A stretch of 12,922 nucleotides of DNA from Candidatus Avelusimicrobium faecicola (GTDB lineage: Bacteria; Elusimicrobiota; Elusimicrobia; Elusimicrobiales; Elusimicrobiaceae): contig UQFW01000041.1 of the NCBI GenBank assembly GCA_900540405.1, forward strand, positions 1-12,922. The letters run 5' to 3'. Below are positions 7,504 through 12,922 of this stretch, one piece after another. Below the pieces are notes generated by a model. That model was given only the letters and a program-made list of their open reading frames with translations. It did not search any database and was not told the origin of the DNA. Made by a program: the position numbers and the translations under genes. The first letter of the stretch is position 1; each line of letters begins with the position of its first letter.

Positions 7504-8616
7504 ATGAACTATAATATTTTGGTGATTAATCCGGGGTCTACCTCTGACGATATAGGCTACTACCGGGGCCAAGAGCCTGTTTTTGAAGTGACGGTGCGCT
7601 ACTCCATGACCGACCTGGAACCGTACGAAGGCAAAAACGTGCTGGAACAGTTGCCTTTGCGTAAAAAATTAATTTTAGACTATCTGATAGACCACAACAT
7701 CCCCTTGGAAGAAATTAATGCCGTTATCGGCCGCGGCGGGTTTATTAAGTCTGTTTCCGGCGGCGTGTACGAAGTCAACGAACAAATGCTGGCCGATTTA
7801 AGCTCCGGCAGATACGGGGGAATCCACCCCAGTAATTTAGGCGGCATTTTGGCGCATGAAATTGCCCAAATTGCCCACTGCCCCAGTTTTATTGCCAACC
7901 CGGTAGTGATTGACGAAATGCAACCTTTAGCCCGCTATTCCGGCATGCCGGAAAACCCGCGCATTTCCATTTTTCACGCGCTCAGCCAAAAGCGTGTGGC
8001 CCGGATGATTGCCAACAAATTAGGCAAAAAATATACGGAAATCAACTGCATTGTTTGCCACGGCGGGGGCGGGATTACCGTGGGAGCCCACTGCAAAGGC
8101 CGCGTGATTGACGTAAACAACGGCTACGAGGGCGACGGCCCCATGACCCCGCAACGAAGCGGCGGCGTGCCGTCTTCCGGCCTGGTGCAAATGTGCTTCA
8201 GCGGCAAGTATACGGAGCGCGACATTAAATTAAAACTGCGCGGTAAAGGCGGCCTGGTGGCCTATACGGGCACGTCCGACGTAAAAGATTTGGAAGAATT
8301 TATCCGCACCGGCGTAAAGCGCCCCGGCTCTATGATTTTTTGCACCCGGGAACAGGCCGAAGAAGCCCGCGATGCCATGGTGTACCAAATAGCCAAATAC
8401 ATTGGCGCCATGGCCGTTGTGTTAAAAGGGCAAGTGGATTTTATAGCGCTGACAGGCGGGCTGATGAACAGCAAAGTGATTCCGCAAAAAATAGGGGAAT
8501 ACGTCAGCTGGTTGGCCCCGCTGTATGTTTTCCCGGGCAGTGAAGAAAAAATTGCCCTGCGGGAAGCCGCCCAACGCGCACTGGAAGACCCTTCCTGCGT
8601 AAAACGCTATGTATGA
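7504..8616 (+). CDS. buk: butyrate kinase (acyl kinase, divergent active-site loop)
   Basis: The 370-residue product belongs to the butyrate kinase branch of the acetate kinase (ASKHA) family, which converts butyryl phosphate or a branched acyl phosphate plus ADP to the acid plus ATP. Typical motifs are NPGSTS (9-14), IGRGG (75-79), GGVYEVNEQML, SNLGG (110-114), NPVVIDEM (132-139), SIFHALSQK (155-163), CHGGGGITVGAH (185-196) with the expected His, GRVIDVNN, GDGPMTPQRSGG, GKGGLVAY and LTGGL. Length is normal (355-380). Oddities are the N-terminal loop, where family TK after GSTS is DD (residues 15-16), Gln for Glu in the TPERSG motif, and an insertion of roughly ten residues near 270-285. ptb follows after 28 bases, confirming the pathway. 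The SD AAAGGAG is nine bases before the ATG. Confidence 0.9.
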   Translation: MNYNILVINPGSTSDDIGYYRGQEPVFEVTVRYSMTDLEPYEGKNVLEQLPLRKKLILDYLIDHNIPLEEINAVIGRGGFIKSVSGGVYEVNEQMLADLSSGRYGGIHPSNLGGILAHEIAQIAHCPSFIANPVVIDEMQPLARYSGMPENPRISIFHALSQKRVARMIANKLGKKYTEINCIVCHGGGGITVGAHCKGRVIDVNNGYEGDGPMTPQRSGGVPSSGLVQMCFSGKYTERDIKLKLRGKGGLVAYTGTSDVKDLEEFIRTGVKRPGSMIFCTREQAEEARDAMVYQIAKYIGAMAVVLKGQVDFIALTGGLMNSKVIPQKIGEYVSWLAPLYVFPGSEEKIALREAAQRALEDPSCVKRYV

Positions 8617-8644
8617 TTGAGTTGTAAAATAAGGAGAATAAAGT

Positions 8645-9562
8645 ATGAAATTTAAGAGTTTCGCTGACTTAATCAGCCAAGTAAAAGGCAAGTCCAACCG
8701 GGTGGTAGTTCCCGGCGCTAACAACAAAGAAGCCCTCGCCGCTATTAAAATGGCCGACGACAACGGCCTGATTTCCCACGGTATTTTAATCGGCCCCATT
8801 ACTGCCGTTAAAGCCATGGTAAAAGAGGCCGGTTTGCCGGAAGATAAATTTGAATTTATTGATTGCGAAGATGTGCCCACCATGTGCAAATTGGCCGTGG
8901 ACCAAATTTTGGCCGGCAAAGGGGACTTTTTGATTAAAGGCTTGGTAGATACCAAATACTACATGAAAGCCATTTTGAATAAAGAAGCCCACTTGGTGCC
9001 GGAAGGCGCGCTTCTTTCCCACTTTGTGCTTTTCAGCACGCCCAAATACAAAAAACCGTTTGCCGTCACGGATTCCGCCGTTGTAATTGCACCCACCTTG
9101 GAACAAAAAGCCAAAATTGTGCAAAACGCCGTAAACACCATGCACAAATTGGGTTTGGCGGAACCGAAAGTGGCCGTGGTTTGCCCGGTTGAAAAAGTAA
9201 ACGAAAAAATCCCCAGCACCGTGGATGCCGCCGCACTGGCCCAAATGAACGCGGAAGGGAAAATTACGGGTTGCACCGTGGAAGGGCCGTACGATTTTTA
9301 TATCTCTATGTCTGCCGAAAGAGCCGCCGAAAAAGGCATTACCGGCAAAAAAGTAGCCGGAGATGCCGATATTTTGGTATTGCCGGACTTGGATGCCGCC
9401 AACCCGCTCTACAAAGCCTTGGCGTTCTTCGGGGCGGATATGGAAGCCGCGGCCGTACTCGTGGGGCCGAAAATCCCCGTGATTTTGCCGTCCCGCGCGG
9501 ATGACCCGAAAGTAAAGCTCAACGCCATTGCGCTTTGCTCTTACTTAAAAGACCAAAAATAA
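8645..9562 (+). CDS. ptb: phosphate butyryltransferase (phosphotransbutyrylase)
   Basis: The 305-residue product exchanges the CoA of butyryl-CoA (or isobutyryl/isovaleryl-CoA) for phosphate, feeding the kinase encoded just upstream. Family motifs are visible: RVVVPGANNKEALAAI near the N-terminus, FLIKGLVDTKYYMKAIL at about 99-115, LLSHFVLFSTPKYKKPFAVTDSAVVIAP in the middle, a VAVVCPVEKVNEKIPSTVDA segment, TVEGPYDF, ILVLPDLDAANPLYKAL, and the C-terminal AVLVGPKIPVILPSRAD. Length is standard for Ptb (about 300) and rules out the longer Pta. The SD AAGGAG (8631-8636) lies eight bases before the ATG. The gene order buk-ptb is reversed relative to Clostridium ptb-buk, which does not matter for function. 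A stem-loop follows the stop. Confidence 0.93.
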   Translation: MKFKSFADLISQVKGKSNRVVVPGANNKEALAAIKMADDNGLISHGILIGPITAVKAMVKEAGLPEDKFEFIDCEDVPTMCKLAVDQILAGKGDFLIKGLVDTKYYMKAILNKEAHLVPEGALLSHFVLFSTPKYKKPFAVTDSAVVIAPTLEQKAKIVQNAVNTMHKLGLAEPKVAVVCPVEKVNEKIPSTVDAAALAQMNAEGKITGCTVEGPYDFYISMSAERAAEKGITGKKVAGDADILVLPDLDAANPLYKALAFFGADMEAAAVLVGPKIPVILPSRADDPKVKLNAIALCSYLKDQK

Positions 9563-9571
9563 ATCTAACCC

Positions 9572-9604
9572 GGTGAAGGGCGGGCATAAGCCCCGCCCTT
9601 CGCC
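9572..9604 (+). other. GC-rich stem-loop after ptb without a U-tract
   Basis: GAAGGGCGGG (9575-9584) pairs with CCCGCCCTTC (9592-9601) around CATAAGC. In RNA, a U-G pair and two more G-C pairs extend the stem to 13 bp. What follows is GCCATGTGT rather than a T-run, so it is not a standard intrinsic terminator. It lies 13 bases before the M23 peptidase ATG and could reduce read-through, stabilise the buk-ptb message or limit translation of the next gene. Confidence 0.6.
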
Positions 9605-9617
9605 ATGTGTATAGAAG

Positions 9618-10889
9618 ATGAACAAAATTCTTACCCTTATCAACAAACATTACCGCCGCTATCACGACCTGCTGTTTTACTTGCTTACTTTGGCCGTGAT
9701 TGCGCTTGCTACCCTTTTAGCCATACATATTACCAAACAAAAAAACGAGCAGGAATATATCAATTTACAGGAAAAACAAATTGCCGTGGAAGAATTTACT
9801 ATCCGGCAGAAACCCATTTATGTTGCCCTGCAAGAAGCCGGCTTAACCAACCGCGAAGTTTTTGATATTGTAAACAAATTGGCCGAAGTAGCCGATACCC
9901 GCAAACTGCAAAAGCGCGATACTTATTCCATTTCTACCGGGCAAGACGGCCAGTTTAATATGTTGCTGCTCAACCAGGGGTTCAAGCATTATTATGTAGC
10001 CAATTTGGCAGGCTCTCTGGTAGCCGGGGTAAGTGATGTGGAAATTAAAACCCGCGTCAAATCCACCGCCGGAGAAATAAAAGGCTCTTTGTTTAATTCC
10101 ATGCTTCAAGAGGGGCTTACCGTGCCGCTTATTGTGGATTTTACGGATGCGTTTTCCTGGACCATAGACTTTAACTCGGAAACCCAAAACGGCGATAAAT
10201 ACGCCGCCTTGTGGGAAGAAAACTACACCGCCGACGGCACCATTACCAGCCAGGATTTACTGGCCGCCTATTATAAAGGGCAAAACGGCCTGACCTACGC
10301 TTTTTATTATAACGGCGAATTTTACGATGAAACCGGCAAAGTAAGCAAAAAAATGTTCTTAAAAGCGCCCATCAGCTTCCGCAGCTACCGGATTTCGTCC
10401 CGCTTTAGTTATGGGCGCTTGCACCCCATTTTGCGTATCCGCCGCCCGCATTTGGGCATAGACTACGCCGCCCCCGCCGGTACCCCGGTGGATGCCGTGG
10501 CCGACGGCACCGTAGCTTTTGTGGGCCGCAAAGGCGGATTTGGCAACTATGTGGAAATTAAACACGCCAACGACTATCTTACCGCGTACGGACACTTAAA
10601 AAGTTTCGGTAAAGGCATTAAAAAAGGCGCGCGCGTCACCCAAGGGCAAACGGTGGGTTATGTGGGCTCTACCGGCCTTTCCACCGGCCCGCATTTGGAT
10701 TTCCGCATCAAACATAAAAATAAATTTGTAGACTTTCTTAAAATGAAGAACCGCAATAACGCCGTGCGGTCTGTTTCCAAAGAAGAACGCAAGGATTTTG
10801 AGGAGCTAAAGGCGTTGTATTTACAGGAATTGGAGAAAGCCGCCCGGGCAAATGAGCCGGCGGCCCCCCAAAGCGAGGATAAAGCATGA
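9618..10889 (+). CDS. M23 (LytM) peptidoglycan endopeptidase, MepM/Csd3-like
   Basis: The 423-residue protein has an N-terminal membrane anchor (hydrophobic 18-37, preceded by Lys/Arg/His), a periplasmic region resembling the two N-terminal domains of MepM/Csd3 (about 60-245, with LQEAGLTNREVFDIVNKL and a LysM/OapA-like strand), then an M23 domain at 262-375. Zinc residues are His278 and Asp282 in RPHLGIDYAAPAGTP; catalytic His326 lies in YGHL and His359 in GPHLDF. The second His of the usual HxH, normally a zinc ligand, is Asp361. Such enzymes cut peptide cross-links in peptidoglycan. The C-terminal tail (385-423) is charged and helical. No good SD precedes the ATG (AGAAG abuts it). The TGA stop overlaps the next gene's ATG (ATGA). 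MepM or another M23 member cannot be separated by sequence alone. Confidence 0.87.
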   Translation: MNKILTLINKHYRRYHDLLFYLLTLAVIALATLLAIHITKQKNEQEYINLQEKQIAVEEFTIRQKPIYVALQEAGLTNREVFDIVNKLAEVADTRKLQKRDTYSISTGQDGQFNMLLLNQGFKHYYVANLAGSLVAGVSDVEIKTRVKSTAGEIKGSLFNSMLQEGLTVPLIVDFTDAFSWTIDFNSETQNGDKYAALWEENYTADGTITSQDLLAAYYKGQNGLTYAFYYNGEFYDETGKVSKKMFLKAPISFRSYRISSRFSYGRLHPILRIRRPHLGIDYAAPAGTPVDAVADGTVAFVGRKGGFGNYVEIKHANDYLTAYGHLKSFGKGIKKGARVTQGQTVGYVGSTGLSTGPHLDFRIKHKNKFVDFLKMKNRNNAVRSVSKEERKDFEELKALYLQELEKAARANEPAAPQSEDKA

Positions 10890-11452
10890 AGAAAAAAATT
10901 GCCTTAACCGGCGGCCCCAACAGCGGCAAAACAACGGCTCTTTCCGTTTTGAAAGAAACCTTCGGGCCGCGGGTGGAGCTGGTAAAAGAAGCCGCCACCA
11001 TGATTTTCAGCGGCGGGTTCCCGCGTAAAGACGGCAGCCCGGAACACGTCCGCACCGCCCAGCGGATTATCTTTTTTGCCACCCGGCAAATGGAAAGCCT
11101 GGCGGAAGAATCTTCCGACGCGGAGCTGATTGTGTGCGACCGCGGCACCGTGGATGCGGCCGTTTACTGGCCGGAAGGGGTGGAAGATTTTTTTAAGCAC
11201 ATGGGCACCACGCTGGATGCGGAACTGGCCCGCTATGATGCGGTTTTACACCTTTCCCCGCCCACCAATCCGGCGTTTTACCAATCTACCCATGTACGCA
11301 CGGAAAGTTTGGACGAAGCCTTTGCCATTGACCGGAAAATATTAAAAATTTGGGAAAATCACCCCAACCGCCTGGTGGTGGACGGCAAAGAACATTTTAT
11401 TGAAAAAGCGGAAATTATTAAGAATTTTGTGGAAAAATTAATTCAAAAATAG
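10886..11452 (+). CDS. P-loop ATPase of NadR/Ttd14-like AAA_28 type, copy 1
   Basis: This 188-residue protein has a Walker A motif (GGPNSGKTT, residues 9-17), a conserved SGGFPRKD segment (42-49), an acidic CDRG motif at 84-87 that suits the Walker B or lid position, and a C-terminal helix pair. The size and motifs fit the AAA_28 family, which includes the ribosylnicotinamide kinase domain of NadR and eukaryotic Ttd14; for most bacterial members the substrate is unknown. A small-molecule kinase or nucleotide-sensing ATPase is my inference. It starts within the stop of the M23 gene (ATGA overlap), so they should be translated together. It is about 70% identical by hand count (132 of 188) to the protein encoded eight bases downstream. 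The family call is from memory of motifs. Confidence 0.78.
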   Translation: MKKKIALTGGPNSGKTTALSVLKETFGPRVELVKEAATMIFSGGFPRKDGSPEHVRTAQRIIFFATRQMESLAEESSDAELIVCDRGTVDAAVYWPEGVEDFFKHMGTTLDAELARYDAVLHLSPPTNPAFYQSTHVRTESLDEAFAIDRKILKIWENHPNRLVVDGKEHFIEKAEIIKNFVEKLIQK

Positions 11453-11460
11453 GGATTATT

Positions 11461-12030
11461 ATGAAAAAAAAGAAAATCGTTTTAACCGGAGGCCCCAGCG
11501 GCGGCAAGACCACGGCGCTTTCCATATTAAAAGAAACTTTTGGCAATAAAATTGCCCTGGTGCAGGAAGCCGCCACGCTGATTTACAGCGGCGGGTTCCC
11601 GCGTAAAGATAACAGCCCCCTGCACATTGAACACGCGCAAAACATTATTTTTTACACCGTACACCAGTTGGAACACCTGGCGGAAGCTACCTCTGACGCG
11701 GACTTGATTATTTGTGACCGCGGCTCTATTGACGGCGCCGTTTACTGGCCCAAAGGACCGGAAGACTTTTTTAAGGCTATGCACACCACCTTGGAAGCGG
11801 AACTGGCCCGCTATGATGCGGTGTTGCACCTTTCCCCGCCGCCGGAAAAAGATTTTTACCAGGCCACCAACGTCCGCACGGAAAACCTCCAACAGGCGTT
11901 TGAAATTGACGATAAAATATTAAAAATTTGGGAAAAACACCCCAACCGCCTGGTCGTTCCGCGTGAAAAACATTATTTTGAAAAAGCGGAAATTATCAAA
12001 AATTTTGTAGAAAAATTACTTTCCAAATAA
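11461..12030 (+). CDS. P-loop ATPase of NadR/Ttd14-like AAA_28 type, copy 2
   Basis: This 189-residue paralogue of the preceding gene keeps the Walker A motif (GGPSGGKTT, 10-18), [12 protein letters not shown], the [15 protein letters not shown] stretch and the [13 protein letters not shown] tail. Differences cluster around the Walker A tip (NS to SG), residues 50-80, and two surface segments near 127-150 and 165-171. Both copies look catalytically intact, so the pair may be functional paralogues or subunits of a heteromer rather than one decaying copy. The gap to copy 1 is eight bases with a poor SD (TAGGGATT), which suggests coupled translation. Some nucleotide blocks are still identical between copies, consistent with tandem duplication. 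Function is not recognised beyond P-loop ATPase or kinase. Confidence 0.78.
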   Translation: MKKKKIVLTGGPSGGKTTALSILKETFGNKIALVQEAATLIYSGGFPRKDNSPLHIEHAQNIIFYTVHQLEHLAEATSDADLIICDRGSIDGAVYWPKGPEDFFKAMHTTLEAELARYDAVLHLSPPPEKDFYQATNVRTENLQQAFEIDDKILKIWEKHPNRLVVPREKHYFEKAEIIKNFVEKLLSK

Positions 12031-12050
12031 TCGGAAGGAGTTATATATTT

Positions 12051-12431
12051 ATGTGGAATCCGTTTAAGAAAAAAGAAGAAACCGCCGCGCCGGAAACGGC
12101 CGGTAAAACAAGCAAGAAAAAGTCCATAGAGGAACGGCTGGAAAAAGAGTTGGATTCTCTACCGGCGGCCTTAAAAGGCAAATTAAAAGACCCTGCCGTT
12201 AAAAAGCAATTTATTGATATTGCCAAACGTATGGAAAAAGACGGTGTGGACTTTAAGAGCATCCGCAGTATGAAAAAATGGATGGAAGCCCACAAGGCGG
12301 AATTCAAAAACCAAGGGGATGTGCCCAAAGTGCAAACCGTGGTGCATGAAGGCCCCAAAATCGGCCGCAACGACCCGTGCCCCTGCGGAAGTGGCAAGAA
12401 ATACAAAAAATGTTGCGGTGCCGGTAAATAA
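12051..12431 (+). CDS. small SEC-C motif zinc-binding protein
   Basis: The 126-residue product ends in a textbook SEC-C motif, [19 protein letters not shown], with Cys110, Cys112, Cys121 and Cys122 as the predicted zinc ligands. This is the same motif that ends SecA, where it binds zinc and SecB or ribosomes. The N-terminal 25 residues are Lys/Glu/Ala-rich and disordered; residues 26-85 look helical ([31 protein letters not shown]). It is far too short to be SecA and is not a SecA fragment outside the motif. The SD GGAAGGAG (12033-12040) is ten bases before the ATG, and the gene lies 20 bases after the second ATPase, likely the last gene of that transcript because a terminator follows at once. 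Its partner is unknown. Confidence 0.85.
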   Translation: MWNPFKKKEETAAPETAGKTSKKKSIEERLEKELDSLPAALKGKLKDPAVKKQFIDIAKRMEKDGVDFKSIRSMKKWMEAHKAEFKNQGDVPKVQTVVHEGPKIGRNDPCPCGSGKKYKKCCGAGK

Positions 12432-12436
12432 TTTAC

Positions 12437-12475
12437 TCCCCGGGATATTTCAAAATCCCGGGGATTTTATTTTTA
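12437..12475 (+). terminator. intrinsic terminator after the SEC-C gene
   Basis: TCCCCGGGAT (12437-12446) and ATCCCGGGGA (12455-12464) form a perfect 10-bp stem with an 8-base loop, followed by TTTTATTTTT. It begins five bases after the SEC-C stop codon and should end the transcript that carries the M23 peptidase and ATPases. Confidence 0.93.
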
Positions 12476-12654
12476 ATAAGTAATTTTTAATTTTGTGTTT
12501 TTTGTTGTGCCAACTAATTCCACGAATGACAATTTTTTATTTCTTCCTTATTAGCTGTTATCGTTGTTGTTTTCCATTTTGCTGTTTTTGTTTTTCCGTC
12601 GTTTTTCGCCGTTGCTGTTTGCCATTTAATGCACCCCTTTGAAGCCGATTTTTA
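12476..12654. other. T-rich intergenic stretch with no credible gene
   Basis: This stretch is T-rich on the plus strand and low in complexity, with repeated GTTGTT, GCTGTTT and TTTTTC words (about 12555-12630). The reverse strand can be read as Lys/Gln-rich peptide, but only from a TTG without an SD, so I do not call a gene. No tRNA, ncRNA or clear promoter is seen. Confidence 0.6.
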
Positions 12655-12798
12655 GGGGTTGCACCCCAAACCCGCCTTACTTTTTTCATTGCAAAAAAGA
12701 CCCTGCGGGCCGCACCTTGCAGGCCGCCTTTGCAAAAAGCTAGCCCCCGGAGCCGCCGTCCGCAGGACAAACCTATTTTGAGCCAGGCGTTTTACAAC
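12655..12798. repeat. structured intergenic repeat, copy 1
   Basis: This is the first of two diverged copies in the same orientation. Shared words in order are a GGGG...CCCCAAACC hairpin start (GGGGT/ACCCC, 12655-12667), a second hairpin (CTTTTTT 12680-12686 with AAAAAAG 12693-12699, loop CATTGC), GCAAAAAGCTAGC (12732-12744), a CCCCGG-type block, and GCGTTTTACAAC at the end. Compared with copy 2 it contains an extra GC-rich segment (about 12701-12730) that can form CCTGC/GCAGG pairing. It resembles a dispersed intergenic element rather than a gene. Confidence 0.65.
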
Positions 12799-12809
12799 CT
12801 TTTACTCTT

Positions 12810-12920
12810 GGGGCGGCGCCCCAAACCTGCCCTTCTTTTTCTCATTGCAGAAAAAGAAGGCAAAAAGGCTAGCACCCCGGGAAGCCATAAAATTTATTTT
12901 TATACGGGCATTTTACAACT
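12810..12920. repeat. structured intergenic repeat, copy 2
   Basis: The second copy follows after about 11 bases. It starts with GGGGC/GCCCC (12810-12822), then CCCCAAACCTGCC, an 11-bp perfect hairpin (CCTTCTTTTTC 12831-12841 with GAAAAAGAAGG 12850-12860 around TCATTGCA), GCAAAAAGGCTAGC (12860-12873), CCCCGGG, and GGGCATTTTACAAC near the edge. Both hairpins keep pairing although their bases differ from copy 1. Confidence 0.65.
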
Positions 12921-12922
12921 CC

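Noticed and set aside
9605..9865. Plus-strand reading frame starting at 9605, just before the M23 gene
   Set aside because: It is a shifted frame of the M23 gene; the product has no motif and no SD.
12051..12431. SEC-C gene as a SecA fragment or pseudogene
   Set aside because: Apart from the motif, nothing resembles SecA, and the gene has its own SD and terminator; small SEC-C proteins are common.
12555..12640. Possible minisatellite (two NGKQQR-like units on the minus strand)
   Set aside because: The units are imprecise and embedded in low-complexity sequence; no regular period is seen.
12558..12770. Minus-strand reading frame of 70 codons in the repeat region
   Set aside because: It starts from TTG without an SD, is Lys/Gln/Arg-rich, and is made of the repeat and the low-complexity T-rich stretch.
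1..12922. CRISPR array, prophage, insertion sequence, toxin-antitoxin or defence system
   Set aside because: No regular spaced repeats, transposase, integrase, phage or defence gene was recognised; the gene content is metabolic and envelope-related.

Overview
The window (about 50% G+C in genes, with AT-rich intergenic promoters) carries densely packed bacterial housekeeping and fermentation genes. It looks like chromosome from an anaerobic, probably gut-associated diderm bacterium. The anaerobic reading rests on the phosphotransbutyrylase/butyrate kinase pair and a cysteine-desulfidase-type Fe-S enzyme. The diderm reading rests on a MepM/Csd3-like peptidase and a secreted TPR protein. An Elusimicrobiota relative is my best guess, but it is an impression from gene content and style, not something the sequence proves.

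Layout. (1) Positions 1-1314, minus: a NupG-type nucleoside/H+ symporter that runs off the left edge. (2) 1315-1476: divergent promoter region. (3) 1477-3230, plus: yajQ and a secreted TPR protein, ending in a strong, probably bidirectional, terminator. (4) 3315-5284, minus: radC followed by a cyuA/UPF0597-type enzyme, joined by a TAATG stop/start overlap and convergent on the same terminator. (5) 5285-5372: a short divergent promoter region with mirror-image -10 boxes. (6) 5373-9562, plus: dihydrolipoyl dehydrogenase, a TrmJ-like tRNA 2'-O-methyltransferase, butyrate kinase and phosphate butyryltransferase. (7) 9618-12431, plus: an M23 (LytM) peptidase, two tandem paralogous P-loop ATPases of the NadR/Ttd14-like AAA_28 type, and a small SEC-C zinc-binding protein, closed by an intrinsic terminator. 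(8) 12432-12922: about 490 bases without a credible gene, holding two diverged copies of a structured intergenic repeat.

How the genes work together. Ptb and Buk would turn a butyryl-CoA or branched acyl-CoA into the free acid with one ATP gained. Lpd upstream recalls the bkd operons of Firmicutes, where lpdV sits with ptb and buk, but no 2-oxoacid dehydrogenase E1/E2 genes are visible here. The nucleoside permease and the cysteine-degrading enzyme fit scavenging and amino-acid fermentation. The peptidase-ATPase-ATPase-SEC-C set has no function I can name as a unit and is the least understood part.

I do not see a clearly new multi-gene system. The most interesting items are the unusual phosphate-binding loop of butyrate kinase, the tandem ATPase duplication next to a cell-wall peptidase, the His-to-Asp change in that peptidase's HxH motif, and the covarying intergenic repeat. 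There are no rRNA, tRNA, CRISPR or insertion-sequence genes that I can detect.
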